Positions 18,313-27,226 are shown, counted from the first letter of the stretch. The stretch is 36,886 bases of DNA from JAJVID01 sp035275345 (GCA_035275345.1 DATEMY010000642.1:1-36886), one strand, 5' to 3'. The notes: a model not told the origin generated them from the sequence alone. Numbers and translations are program-made.

Positions 18313-19356
18313 TTACGCGAGAACGCACTCGATAATGCTGACGGGCGAGTTGGTTGGAATAAGCTTCACTGGTTTGAACCCCGCTTCAACCAGTAGCGTC
18401 TGATACTCGGCCTCGGTGCGCTCGACGCCGCCAATCAACATCATTTCGAGATCAACCAGTTTTCCAAAGGAAGGCTCATTGCCCGGTGGGATAACCATCT
18501 CGATGATCAGGAGCCTGGCTTTTCCAGACATCGCCTTGCGGCAGTTCCGGAGGATGGCGAGAGCGTCTTCGTCGCCGAAGTCGTGAATGATGCGCTTGAG
18601 TACGTACAGGTCGCCCCCTGTGGGAACAGTCTGGAAGAAGCTACCTCCGACCAGTTCGAGACGTTCCGTGAGACCATCCCTCTCAATTTGGCATTTCAGC
18701 CGCTCAATCACATGCGGCAGGTCGAAAAGGACCGCGTTCATCTCCAGACTGATTTTGAGCAGAGGGATGATCAGGCTGCCATTTTTGTCTGCAACGTCAA
18801 TGATCCTCCTATACTTCGAAAAGTCGTAAGTGGCCAGAATAGCGCCCACTTCCGAGGCCGAGAGGCCGCTCATCGCTTCATCGAATATCCGCGCAGAGCC
18901 AGGATTGCGCGGGAAGTATTCAGATCGGCGCATACCATGAACGAGATCGAAAGCAGGTTTTCCGGTCCTCACGCTATAGAGCAACTCGCCCCACATTCGC
19001 CAATGCCAGTCTTCGCCAATCATGGTCGCCCAGGCCCGCATCGAGTTCGGCCCTTCACTCATCAAACACTCGGCCACGGGCGTCAGCTGGAACTGGCGCT
19101 CGGCCGTCTCCGCGAACACTCCGGCGCTGGCCAGCAAGCGCAATAGTCTGCGAAGCGAGCCAGGGTCCGTTTCCGTAGCTTCAGCAAGCTCATTGCATGG
19201 CTTCGGCCCGTATTTCAGCAGGTCCGCGATTCCGAGCTTTGCGGCCACATAAACCGCTTGTGAAATCCAGCAGCTCGTAGTGAGCCGCAACAGCGCTATC
19301 GGGGGAGGCGCAGGAGTCCCCCGTTCATTTTGTTTACGGGGTTTCTGTGTGGACAT
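18313..19356 (-). CDS. O-methyltransferase family 2 homologue with degenerate SAM motif
   Basis: 347 residues. AAGGAG lies upstream of the ATG. Residues about 20-100 form the dimerisation winged-helix domain of acetylserotonin/hydroxyneurosporene-type O-methyltransferases (LGIADLLKYGPKPCNELAEATETDPGSLRRLLRLLASAGVF). The C-terminal part is the Rossmann domain with FDLPHVIE and RIIHDFGDEDALAILRNCR, where His258 is the expected catalytic base. Motif I is normally DVGGGHG; here it reads DVADKNG (187-193), so the glycine-rich SAM loop is lost while the leading Asp remains. The enzyme may use SAM poorly, may have another chemistry like the non-methylating members of this family, or may be structural. 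It lies between the antiporter and binding-protein genes in one operon. Confidence 0.85.
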   Translation of the reverse strand: MSTQKPRKQNERGTPAPPPIALLRLTTSCWISQAVYVAAKLGIADLLKYGPKPCNELAEATETDPGSLRRLLRLLASAGVFAETAERQFQLTPVAECLMSEGPNSMRAWATMIGEDWHWRMWGELLYSVRTGKPAFDLVHGMRRSEYFPRNPGSARIFDEAMSGLSASEVGAILATYDFSKYRRIIDVADKNGSLIIPLLKISLEMNAVLFDLPHVIERLKCQIERDGLTERLELVGGSFFQTVPTGGDLYVLKRIIHDFGDEDALAILRNCRKAMSGKARLLIIEMVIPPGNEPSFGKLVDLEMMLIGGVERTEAEYQTLLVEAGFKPVKLIPTNSPVSIIECVLA

Positions 19357-19437
19357 ACAACTTCTCCTTAAGCCGTTGTGTAGTTCACGAACTGTAATCG
19401 TGACATCCGAATGGTCCCCCTCGTGGGTATAACGCGT

Positions 19438-19477
19438 TTCAGGCGGCGATTTCCGCCTTCAGGCGGCGATTTCCGCC
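19438..19477. repeat. 20-nt tandem duplication, each copy a small hairpin
   Basis: The 20-nt unit beginning TTCAGGCGGCGATTTCC occurs twice in tandem (19438-19457 and 19458-19477). Each copy contains GGCGG and CCGCC separated by six bases. The antiporter stop codon (19459-19461) lies at the junction. It is in the antiporter to methyltransferase gap and may modulate transcript stability there. Confidence 0.75.
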
Positions 19478-20724
19478 GCAGCTGCCGCGGGCTCCTGGTC
19501 GCTGATCCGTTTCGGATAGATCAGCTCGATCAATGGTCCCGCCATAAATGTCGTAACCAGCGCCATCAAAACCATTATCGTGAAAAGCGCTGGAGAGATA
19601 ACGCCGATCTCCAGTCCGATACTGAGAACGATCAGCTCCATCAGGCCGCGAGTGTTCATCAGGACTCCAATCGCTCCGGATTCACGCCATCCCATTCCTG
19701 ATGTCCGCGCCGCGATCGTTGCGCCGCCGACTTTGCCGAGGATCGCCACCACCACCACCAGGAGGAAGTAGAGCCACATCTCGGCGCCGCTTACGAGCGC
19801 AATGCTTGTCCGCAGCCCGGTTGCGGCAAAAAAGAGAGGGAGCAGGAGCAACGTGACGCCTTCGAGCCGCTCCGTCAGCGCCTGCGTAAACTCGCGCTCC
19901 TTAGGCGCCAGGGCGCCGATCAGGAACGCGCCGAACACGGCGTGGATGCCAAGCCCCTCGGTGACCAGCGCCGAGCCGAACGCCGCCAATAAACAAAACA
20001 GCAGGATCTCCTTGGCGCTGGCCCCTTGGCGCTGGCGCCATCTGAGCAGCCACGCCAGGGCCGGCTTTAGCAGGAAGATCGCCACTCCTGCATAAGCAAT
20101 CGAACCGAGGATTGGCGTCCAGAATGACACTCCCGATAACTGACCTGCGCGGACCAGGGCGACCACGATCGCCAGAAGAAGCCATGCGGTGACATCTCCG
20201 AATGCGGCGCACGCAATCGCAATCGAGCCGACTTCGGTCCGGATCAGGCCGCGCTCGGTCAGAATGCGGGCCAGCACCGGGAATGCGGTTATACTCATCG
20301 AGACGGCCAGGAACAGCGCAAAGTGAATGAACCGAACCTGGCCGTTAGACAGTCTCGGATAGAGATAGAACGCGAGCAGCATGCCCAGAACGGCCGGAGC
20401 CACGATGCTGACATGGCTGATTAACAATGCCGTGCGACTGCGACCTCTCAACAGATTCGGGTTCAGTTCAAGCCCGACCAGGAACATGAACACCAGCAAG
20501 CCGACCTGACTGAGCGCATTGAGCGCGGCCATGCCGCCAGGCGGGAACAAGGCGGCTGCGACATCCGGCGCAACCCATCCCAGCAACGACGGCCCAAGCA
20601 AGATGCCGGCCAGCATCTCACCGATCACCTGTGGCTGGTGGAATCGCTTGAACAGCCGCCCGAGTCCCCCGGAGACCAATAGAATGGTCCCGATCTGCAT
20701 GATGAGAGTTGCGATCTGCGACAT
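19459..20724 (-). CDS. Cation:proton antiporter (CPA2, KefB/NapA-like)
   Basis: 421 residues, about 12 membrane helices. Family features include FHQPQVIGEMLAGILLGPSLLG, LVFMFLVGLELNPNLLRGR, AVSMSITAFPVLARIL and IACAAFGDVTAWLLLA, which holds the ion-binding Asp; the position before it is Gly rather than the Asn or Asp of some members. There is no C-terminal TrkA-N nucleotide-binding domain, unlike full-length KefB/KefC, and the protein ends in an Ala-rich tail. It exchanges K+ or Na+ for protons. It starts 15 nt after the halogenase stop and so belongs to the biosynthetic operon, where it may drive product export, provide self-protection or adjust local ion balance. Which of these applies is inference. 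Confidence 0.9.
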   Translation of the reverse strand: MSQIATLIMQIGTILLVSGGLGRLFKRFHQPQVIGEMLAGILLGPSLLGWVAPDVAAALFPPGGMAALNALSQVGLLVFMFLVGLELNPNLLRGRSRTALLISHVSIVAPAVLGMLLAFYLYPRLSNGQVRFIHFALFLAVSMSITAFPVLARILTERGLIRTEVGSIAIACAAFGDVTAWLLLAIVVALVRAGQLSGVSFWTPILGSIAYAGVAIFLLKPALAWLLRWRQRQGASAKEILLFCLLAAFGSALVTEGLGIHAVFGAFLIGALAPKEREFTQALTERLEGVTLLLLPLFFAATGLRTSIALVSGAEMWLYFLLVVVVAILGKVGGATIAARTSGMGWRESGAIGVLMNTRGLMELIVLSIGLEIGVISPALFTIMVLMALVTTFMAGPLIELIYPKRISDQEPAAAAAEIAA

Positions 20725-20739
20725 TGCCGTTCTTCCATC

Positions 20740-22509
20740 TCAATCAGCGGACGCCGCCGCGCCGGGAGCGGCCTCGACCATGTCCGAGAGCGCCGTCAGC
20801 AGCAATAGATGTTGCTGCGGGCCGGACAAATTCTCCTTGAGTTGACCGTAAGTGTGGGCGCCACTTCGCAAAAGGTCGTATAGCTCCATTCCTTTATGTT
20901 CAGAGTCTACAAACTTGACCTTGACCTCGCCGGCGCCGTCGGTGAAATAGAAACGATGGCATGGCCTGGGATCGCCGCACAGCGGCAACACATCGTTCGC
21001 GCGGTTCTCAGGATCATCCCAGTAAGGACCATGCAGGAAGCAGATCGTCTTTCCATCGGGAGTTTGGATGGGTCCCTCCAGCGTCATGCTCTCTTTCACG
21101 CCGACGTTCGGTTTCAGTCGAACCTTCACGCCCGCTGGCGGTTCCTTGTGCTGAATTTCCTCATGAGTTCTGCGGAGCGAACCTTCCTTGCCGAGGGAAT
21201 TGACGCTGTTGGTTCCCTTGGTGATGACCTGGATCAGATCGCCGTGTATCTGGCCGTTAACCAGGGCCTGAAATGTTTCCGCTCGCGTGTCGAACGTGGA
21301 CTGGCTGCCCCGATGTTTCCAGTAAACGCTGTTCGGGTTGTCGCGGGAGATCTCCGTGTACCACTGGTCAATCCCCGCCGCGAATCCCCGGGCGACGGAG
21401 CCTAGCTGTTCGTGATAGTCCTCCCACAACTCTTCTTTGAGCGTGTCGGACATAGTGTCGTCGAAGGCGGCCTTGATCATCGTCACCGCCATGCCGGCGT
21501 GCTGAAGCGCAAAATGGACTCCGGAGGAGAAGAGCGGGTCGACGAAATAAGCCGCGTCACCGACTCGGATCTCCCGCTTATTCCAATCGCACATCCGGCC
21601 GCTGATCCTGGAATAGTTCGGGGCGGTCAGGAACTTGTCCGACACCAACTCGGCGTCCTGGATCAGTTCCCCGAGCAGCGGTACTTTTCTCGCCGTCTCC
21701 ATGAAGATCTTCGGATCGGTAAACCGCTTGGCGGGGTCTTTCAGCGCGGAAGGATCAGTCACCACGCCCAGGGAATGAGTGACGACTCGCTTACCCTGAA
21801 TGAGTTTGGGGACTGGGATATACCAGAACCAGCCGTCCTCGAAGGCGAGACTACCGACTGGCGACAGATCCTTCTCACGGAAAATATTCCAGTCGCCGGG
21901 CAGTGTTTGCGCTTTTTTCCCGCCGACAATGTGGTTCCAAATCGCGATATTTCGATAATTGGACAGAAACGACCGCTCTCCGGTGATCGTCGTATTTCCA
22001 GTCCTTCCCGAACAGTTGACGAAGATCTTGCATTTCGTCTCGCCATAGATGCCGAGGTCGATGCGAGTCACTCCGTCAAGGCGCTCGACGGCATGCACCG
22101 GCGTCCCTTCGTAGACCTCGGCGCCGCTGTCACGGGCGTGGTTTAACAGAATGTGGTCGAACTCCGGCCGATTGCAGTGTATCGCCCAACGAAAATAACC
22201 ATCCCTTTCGTGAAGCCCGTGCTCGAAAAAAGTTGACCAGGGTTGTTTCGGATCCCATGAATAAAACCCGCCTCCCTTTTTGACATAGCAATCGCTGTCC
22301 ATAACCTTCCGGAACGCCCCGCTCTCCACAATCGAAGGCACTACGGTGTGAACGAACGTCTCGCCGATGTGATCACGAGGGAAAAATTCGGCTTCGAAGA
22401 TCGCCACCGAGAGGTCGGTTTCCCGCTTCAGTCGAGCGCCGAGGGTGGCCCCCGCAGGGCCTCCACCCACGATCACCACGTCATAAACCTTATCGCTATA
22501 GTCTGGCAT
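20740..22509 (-). CDS. Flavin-dependent halogenase
   Basis: 589 residues from the ATG at 22509, because AAGGAG sits just upstream and the in-frame ATG at 22524 precedes that site. FAD-binding GGGPAG is at residues 15-20, followed by FEAEFFPRDHIGET typical of the PltA/PrnC/Clo-hal branch. Lys77/Lys78 in KKGGGFYSW correspond to the lysine thought to form the haloamine or position HOX. The diagnostic WxWxIP motif is exact at 227-232 (WFWYIP). GDAAYFVDPLFSSGVHFAL supplies the second FAD motif and the halogenase-type DPLFSSG. The enzyme would chlorinate or brominate an activated, probably aromatic or pyrrole-like, substrate using FADH2, halide and O2. A C-terminal region of about 190 residues containing GKTICFLHGPYWDDPENRAND is beyond the catalytic core and not recognised. 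No flavin reductase is nearby. Confidence 0.9.
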   Translation of the reverse strand: MPDYSDKVYDVVIVGGGPAGATLGARLKRETDLSVAIFEAEFFPRDHIGETFVHTVVPSIVESGAFRKVMDSDCYVKKGGGFYSWDPKQPWSTFFEHGLHERDGYFRWAIHCNRPEFDHILLNHARDSGAEVYEGTPVHAVERLDGVTRIDLGIYGETKCKIFVNCSGRTGNTTITGERSFLSNYRNIAIWNHIVGGKKAQTLPGDWNIFREKDLSPVGSLAFEDGWFWYIPVPKLIQGKRVVTHSLGVVTDPSALKDPAKRFTDPKIFMETARKVPLLGELIQDAELVSDKFLTAPNYSRISGRMCDWNKREIRVGDAAYFVDPLFSSGVHFALQHAGMAVTMIKAAFDDTMSDTLKEELWEDYHEQLGSVARGFAAGIDQWYTEISRDNPNSVYWKHRGSQSTFDTRAETFQALVNGQIHGDLIQVITKGTNSVNSLGKEGSLRRTHEEIQHKEPPAGVKVRLKPNVGVKESMTLEGPIQTPDGKTICFLHGPYWDDPENRANDVLPLCGDPRPCHRFYFTDGAGEVKVKFVDSEHKGMELYDLLRSGAHTYGQLKENLSGPQQHLLLLTALSDMVEAAPGAAASAD

Positions 22510-22557
22510 ATGCTCTCCTTTCATTTCGCCAGAGGCAGACTTGTCAAGGCTGCCCGG

Positions 22558-24069
22558 CTAATTCTGTTTCAGGTTAATCACATCTTCCGCATAATCTGTC
22601 AGCAACACCTCGGGCGACACCAATTCGATGTCGCACCACCTGATCATCTTTCCCAGACAAGGCGCTCCGTCGTGATGCCACATCATGGAAGGCCGTCCCA
22701 TGATGCCCGGCGGGACAAGACGTGAAACGCCCCACTCCGCAAGCTGCTTTCTCAGCAGGCGGTGTTCGCCATTCTCCTCCGTACCGAACACGACGGCCGC
22801 GCACTGCAAGTATTCTCTTAGCGGCTTGATCAGCCGCTTCACGTCGTCGAAGCCGCTGACCGGCACGATCCTTAAAAAGCGGTCCAGCGGCGACGGTTCG
22901 AACTGCTCTTGTCGCTCGATGACGACCAAATATGAATGGTCTTCGGGCGCCGCGATCACTTCCAGATCTTCGGTTGGAGACTCGCGCATCAGATAGAGTT
23001 CCCTCATTCGATACTTGGCGGCGGCCTCCGACAAATCGAACCGGCGCGGCGGCAACTGTTTCGCCCACTGGTCCATCTCGCGGGCGCAGGCGCGCGCGAA
23101 CTCCCGAAGCGGGACCTCGCCGCCCGTCTCGACTAAACAGAGCTGTGGGCATAAACAGGCATGACCGTCGAAGATCGTGAAGTCGTAGCTGACCTTGCGG
23201 GCGAGTTCATTAAGGTTTTGCCAGAGCAGCGCGCCGCGCGCGAGATACGTGAACCCCACGCCATGGCCGTGAAGCGTCGCTTCAAGGGCAGGCGGCTTCA
23301 CTTTGAGTAATCGCTCCGTTTGCTCGGCGCCGCCGTACGCGACCAGATGATCAATCTCATTGAGAAATATCGCTTCGCGCTCGTCATCGCCACGCTCCCA
23401 ATAAATGACCGCCATGCAAGCCGCCAATTCCGGATCAAGCTCGTACAGGGTCTCGGCGTACAGCGCGAGAAAGACAGGCTCTCCCGCGGAAACACGGCCC
23501 AGACAGGCCGACTTCGTCAGGAATGCGCGCATCACTTCCAGGTGCGGGAGCGCGGGAATGTTCGAACTGAAGATCGCTCCGACCAATCCCGGTCCGAGGG
23601 CGTAACTGAGGCCGCCCAGCCTCTCGTTGGGCTGGAAACCGTCCAGGAACGCCAGGTCGCCCAATTCGTTCATCAGCGCCCGTCGCAGGTGCGGACCGCG
23701 CGAGCTTGATTGTTCTTCCTCGATCGCGTGAGCCACCATCTCCGGCGAGAAACCGGTGATGTCGGAGATCAGACCGACGGCCTTTCGACGGGGCGGGTAC
23801 GCCGGATCCAGCCAAAGATCGGCGGCCGAATCCAGTAGCTCGACGATCTCCGTCACAGTTCTTTTCCGCAGCGCGCTTTCGCATCCGTCACGCAGAAACG
23901 AGACGACCTCCCTCATCGCCTCAGGCGAGAGCAGCTCAAATGAGACGTCCGTAGTCTTGCCGGCGCGCTCGTATCGCTTGATGAAGCTCTTCGTCGCGCC
24001 CGGCAGCGCGGCGAGCGCCTCTCTGAGATCCGGGTGCAGCCAGCAAGCGCTGACCATCTCCTGCGTCAT
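22558..24069 (-). CDS. LuxC-like acyl reductase
   Basis: 503 residues from the ATG at 24069, which has an excellent GGAGGAGG site; the frame's earlier ATG would run through a hairpin. It has the fold signature of the LuxC acyl-CoA reductase family, related to aldehyde dehydrogenases: nucleotide-binding SYALGPGLVGAIFSSNIPALPHLEVM, SACLGRVSAGEPVF, and the catalytic cysteine segment FDGHACLCPQLCLVE with Cys305 as the likely nucleophile. In bioluminescence LuxC takes an acyl group from LuxE (or acyl-CoA) and reduces it with NADPH to an aldehyde. A LuxE homologue is encoded upstream in this cluster, separated by a hydrolase gene. The substrate is probably the cluster's own carboxylate rather than a fatty acid, but this is inference. 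Confidence 0.85.
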   Translation of the reverse strand: MTQEMVSACWLHPDLREALAALPGATKSFIKRYERAGKTTDVSFELLSPEAMREVVSFLRDGCESALRKRTVTEIVELLDSAADLWLDPAYPPRRKAVGLISDITGFSPEMVAHAIEEEQSSSRGPHLRRALMNELGDLAFLDGFQPNERLGGLSYALGPGLVGAIFSSNIPALPHLEVMRAFLTKSACLGRVSAGEPVFLALYAETLYELDPELAACMAVIYWERGDDEREAIFLNEIDHLVAYGGAEQTERLLKVKPPALEATLHGHGVGFTYLARGALLWQNLNELARKVSYDFTIFDGHACLCPQLCLVETGGEVPLREFARACAREMDQWAKQLPPRRFDLSEAAAKYRMRELYLMRESPTEDLEVIAAPEDHSYLVVIERQEQFEPSPLDRFLRIVPVSGFDDVKRLIKPLREYLQCAAVVFGTEENGEHRLLRKQLAEWGVSRLVPPGIMGRPSMMWHHDGAPCLGKMIRWCDIELVSPEVLLTDYAEDVINLKQN

Positions 24070-24086
24070 GGATTCCTCCTCCGAAA

Positions 24087-24197
24087 ACGTACCGTAGGTT
24101 GTCCAAAACCTGCGGATGGCTCGATTAATGAGCCGTTTAGTTATCACCAGGCAGCTTGATGATGAAGGCTCCGCAGGTTGGACAGCCTACGGTACGT
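24087..24197. repeat. Long inverted repeat flanking a 53-nt loop
   Basis: Arms at 24087-24116 and 24170-24197 pair along about 28 bp with one mismatch and a 2-nt bulge (outer part ACGTACCGTAGG). The loop contains its own stem, GGCTC and GAGCC. It lies between the hydrolase stop (24211) and the LuxC-like start (24069), where it could terminate or attenuate read-through. Confidence 0.8.
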
Positions 24198-24210
24198 CAC
24201 GCGTTGTAGG

Positions 24211-25752
24211 TTATCTCCTGACTATCCTCACTGCGTCCGCGATAACGTAACCGGATGTGGAGGTCCAGCGGCTGACGCCAACCACATCATGGTCGCCTCC
24301 GCTCAGGTTGAAGGTTCCCAGACTGACCCAACGACCCCCGTTTATCTGCTGATTGACGTGGACGACCTGATTGCCGCTCGTCGTCACTATCACAAACGGG
24401 GTCGAAGAGTTATACCCGGAGTTAGCCGGGTACCATGCAAAGACCTCGTAGTTTCCTGTCGCTGGGATATCGGCCATAAACCATGCGGCGTCGCTAATAG
24501 GCTGCGGCGTCGTGAAGCGATAGTCCGAGCCGCGACGTTGACTGCTAAAGCTGGAAAAGCCCCAATTGGCGCTCGCCGTAAAGCGTCCGCTCGTTTCGTT
24601 ATCGATGATTGTCTCCCAAGACGAACTCTGCGTGACCAGTTGCATGTAAAAGGTCCAGTTCCAATTCGGCCCTGGGTCTGTATGGGTCGCGCCCGGCACT
24701 TCGCTGTGAGCGATGATGCGCGAGCGTGTCATGGGAATCCCATATTTAAGGCAAACATTGCGCGTCAAGGCTGCGGACGCCCTGTACATCGAGTCCGTGT
24801 ACCAAGAAGGATTATCGACGAAGCCTTCGTGTTCAATGCCTATGGACTGCGCGTTATAGGTCGAATTGCCCGCATGCCAGGCAATGTCCTTTTCGCGCAC
24901 CATCTGCGTAATCTGTCCGTCACTCGAGCGAATGACATAATGCGAGCTTACGTTTGACGAAGGGTTCTGAAACCAACTGATCGTTCCGGCATACGACCCT
25001 TGCGTCGTGTGAATCACGACGTAGTTGATCGGGGAAGAGCTTACGCGGTTTGAAACAGCGTAGTTGCCTGCGTTCGCAGGCGCCCAGAGCGCCGGACCGT
25101 AATCCAGCGCCGTCGGAGCGTAATCCGGCGAAGACAGCGGACTTACCCGTTCATATATTCCCCGCTGCGGCTCAACCTCTATCGCAAAAACGATAATCTC
25201 TTCGCCTTGCGGGCTGGCGCCGCTAAAACCGCTCTTCAGCAGTTTGTAAACTTCATCGGCGTAAAGACGCGCGACTGCCATATCTGAAGCGTTGCTGTAA
25301 CGCGCCACGACCTCGTACCAGGCCGCCAAATTCCCGCGGTTCTTCTCATTCAATCCTTGTTCATCGGCGTAAAAGCGCAGCAGGGCGGCCCCGCCGCGAA
25401 TGTTTTCGGCCATGTCCGTCTTAAGCCCTTCAACGGGGACGCCAATCAACTTTGCAGCCGCCTCAAGTGTTTGCGCATATGGGTTATCAACCAGATGCAT
25501 CAGGCCGTAGCCATTGTCTGCGCTCGGTTCTCCGTTGTGACCGTCAAAATGCGTTTCGGCGTATGCGATTGCGACAAGCAATTCGCGGGGAACCTCGAAC
25601 TCTTTGGCTGCATTCTGGAAAGCCGTGTTCAACCGCGTCTCGGCTTGTCTTTGCCCTGTTACTTTGGGAACCGCAATTAAGTTCAAAAACAATGAAAATG
25701 CGGCGAGAACCGACGCGCTCTTCACACACGAACGCCTGTGTAGACGAACCAT
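24211..25752 (-). CDS. Secreted peptidoglycan hydrolase: SLT-like plus amidase_2 plus golvesin-like domains
   Basis: 513 residues from the ATG at 25752, which has GGAGGA upstream. The open frame extends 80 codons further, but that part covers a palindrome and is not protein-like. Signal peptide about 1-35. Residues about 40-150 look like a lytic transglycosylase (LLVAIAYAETHFDGHNG...NGYGLMHL, with Glu in AYAETH). Residues about 235-390 form a zinc amidase_2 domain (YVVIHTTQGS; IAHSEVPGATHTDPGP with zinc ligands). The last 130 residues resemble the golvesin C-terminal-like domain (SDAAWFMADIPATGNYEVFAWYPANSGY). It would cleave glycan and N-acetylmuramoyl-L-alanine bonds in the wall. It sits between the LuxE-like and LuxC-like genes and is flanked by long hairpins. 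It may be an insertion or a self-lysis/release factor. Confidence 0.88.
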   Translation of the reverse strand: MVRLHRRSCVKSASVLAAFSLFLNLIAVPKVTGQRQAETRLNTAFQNAAKEFEVPRELLVAIAYAETHFDGHNGEPSADNGYGLMHLVDNPYAQTLEAAAKLIGVPVEGLKTDMAENIRGGAALLRFYADEQGLNEKNRGNLAAWYEVVARYSNASDMAVARLYADEVYKLLKSGFSGASPQGEEIIVFAIEVEPQRGIYERVSPLSSPDYAPTALDYGPALWAPANAGNYAVSNRVSSSPINYVVIHTTQGSYAGTISWFQNPSSNVSSHYVIRSSDGQITQMVREKDIAWHAGNSTYNAQSIGIEHEGFVDNPSWYTDSMYRASAALTRNVCLKYGIPMTRSRIIAHSEVPGATHTDPGPNWNWTFYMQLVTQSSSWETIIDNETSGRFTASANWGFSSFSSQRRGSDYRFTTPQPISDAAWFMADIPATGNYEVFAWYPANSGYNSSTPFVIVTTSGNQVVHVNQQINGGRWVSLGTFNLSGGDHDVVGVSRWTSTSGYVIADAVRIVRR

Positions 25753-25842
25753 GGATGTTCCTCCTTCGGAAAATAACATGGCATTACCGCCTTGATGGGG
25801 AATGAGAGGAGAGATTGCGTCAGCCAGGCCAACGACTCCTCT

Positions 25843-25942
25843 AAAAACCCCTGGGCGCGCATCGCCTCCAGCTCGCCAGGCTTCCCCCTCGATCATTGAT
25901 CGAGCAAGGCGGCTGGAAGCGATGCGTACCGAGGGGCGTTTT
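25843..25942. repeat. Long imperfect inverted repeat with central palindrome
   Basis: Left arm 25843-25877 and right arm 25907-25942 pair imperfectly (AACCCCT/AGGGGCGTT outside; CGCATCGCCTCCAGC against GCTGGAAGCGATGCG inside, one mismatch). At the centre, 25888-25904 is a perfect 8-1-8 palindrome (CTCGATCA and TGATCGAG). It occupies the 300-nt gap between the LuxE-like stop and the hydrolase start. Nothing else is seen in that gap except the ribosome binding site. Confidence 0.7.
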
Positions 25943-26056
25943 ACGTTGTTTCTCACGCGTCGCAACGCGACCTGAAGGCTGATCCGAATCAACTACAAAA
26001 TCACTAACGCGCTAATGCCGCGACGCTCAAGAACCTGAATCGGAAATCCGAGGACA

Positions 26057-27226
26057 TCACGGGTGATCCTCCTGTGATCTATTGAACTCTTCCACGCTCA
26101 GCGAGCAACCGCGCGGCTCAGAGCCTCTGGCTCGCCGTAGGATTTCGAAGCCGCTGACTTCGGCGGTCTTGCGCCAGATCCCGATGTCGTCGCTCTGAAT
26201 GACCATGGGACGCTCGACGTTAGCCAGATCGAGGTGGCGCAGCAGGCCCGGACGCTCGGCCTCGCGTATCTCTCCAAGATCCCCAGATTCGATGGTAGTC
26301 GGGTCAATGACCTTCGTACGCATCCATGGCGGAGGCTCCTTCATCGTCTCCGCCGCGTCGCCAGCGGTTCTCCGAATTGAGTTCGCGAGCGATCCGTCAT
26401 AAATCTGGCTTGCAAGCTCGGTCATTCCGAGCAGGTTGACCACTCGTTCCCTGGGCAACCCGAGCAACTCGCAGGCCCACTTGACGAAGTCAGTTCGCTC
26501 AAGCTCCCGGCTGCGCCCCTTGTAACCGCCGGCGTCCATCAAACGGCTGCCACCAGGGAGCGCTAGCCGGAGCTTCCGCTCCTCCATCACGTCGAAGAGA
26601 TGGACGAAGCCGAAGGAAGAGCCCATGAGCGTCACCGGCGTCCCGTCCTTCTCGCACTGACTCAACTCGTCAAGCATCGATTTCACGTCAAGCCCCTGAG
26701 CGCCGATACAAAAGCGGCTGCCTTCCGCGCCGAACTGCCCGATCATATGGTTCATGCCGTGGACCATAATCATGTGCGGCGCGATTTCAGGGTCGGGCGC
26801 CAGCGCCAAAAGCCTGGATTGCCGGCCATCGGGAAACAACATGCGCTCGGCGTTGGCGGCGACTGCGACATTCATCAATTCGAGGCCGATCGCGGAGAAG
26901 TGCGATTTACTGCTGTTGCGCGGATCGCTAGTCCCGCTGCTTCTGAAGGTCTTCGAGATTTGTTCCGACTGACCGGCAAAGAGAGTGAAACGCTTGAAAG
27001 CGTCCGCGGGCACGGCCGGGATCTCTGACCAACTCCTGACGGTCTCCGGAGTCTTGTCTTTATGCTGGCAAAGCCGGCGATAGGGAGCGATAGACCGGTA
27101 TTGAAACTCGAAGACCTCGAGCGCGAGACTGTCAAAGTCATCAGAACCGTAGTCCGAGCGCTCTACGCCGGCGCCATAGACAAAATCAGCCACCTTTTCG
27201 CTGAGCTGAATGAGCCGTCGGTTCAT
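26057..27226 (-). CDS. LuxE-like acyl-protein synthetase
   Basis: 389 residues from the ATG at 27226 (GGAG 8 nt upstream). Earlier in-frame starts overlap the preceding small-subunit gene. The protein matches the LuxE acyl-protein synthetase family: FEFQYRSIAPYRRLC, IPAVPADAFKRFTLF, the adenylation loop FRSSGTSDPRNSSKSHFS, VTLMGSSFGFVHLFD, NLLGMTELASQIYD and a C-terminal DIGIW...RGCSLSVEEF, in which Cys374 corresponds to the acyl-accepting cysteine of LuxE. LuxE makes an acyl-AMP from a free carboxylate and ATP, captures the acyl group on that cysteine and passes it to LuxC for reduction. It begins 22 nt after the aconitase small subunit, so in this operon it likely works on a product of that pathway. 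Confidence 0.87.
   Translation of the reverse strand: MNRRLIQLSEKVADFVYGAGVERSDYGSDDFDSLALEVFEFQYRSIAPYRRLCQHKDKTPETVRSWSEIPAVPADAFKRFTLFAGQSEQISKTFRSSGTSDPRNSSKSHFSAIGLELMNVAVAANAERMLFPDGRQSRLLALAPDPEIAPHMIMVHGMNHMIGQFGAEGSRFCIGAQGLDVKSMLDELSQCEKDGTPVTLMGSSFGFVHLFDVMEERKLRLALPGGSRLMDAGGYKGRSRELERTDFVKWACELLGLPRERVVNLLGMTELASQIYDGSLANSIRRTAGDAAETMKEPPPWMRTKVIDPTTIESGDLGEIREAERPGLLRHLDLANVERPMVIQSDDIGIWRKTAEVSGFEILRRARGSEPRGCSLSVEEFNRSQEDHP

Noticed and set aside
18583..19146. 187-codon open frame on the plus strand
   Set aside because: Antisense to the methyltransferase homologue; its product is a typical shadow translation.
22558..27226. Bioluminescence operon because of LuxC and LuxE homologues
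   Set aside because: No luxA, luxB or luxD homologues are present, and LuxC/LuxE families also occur in unrelated pathways.
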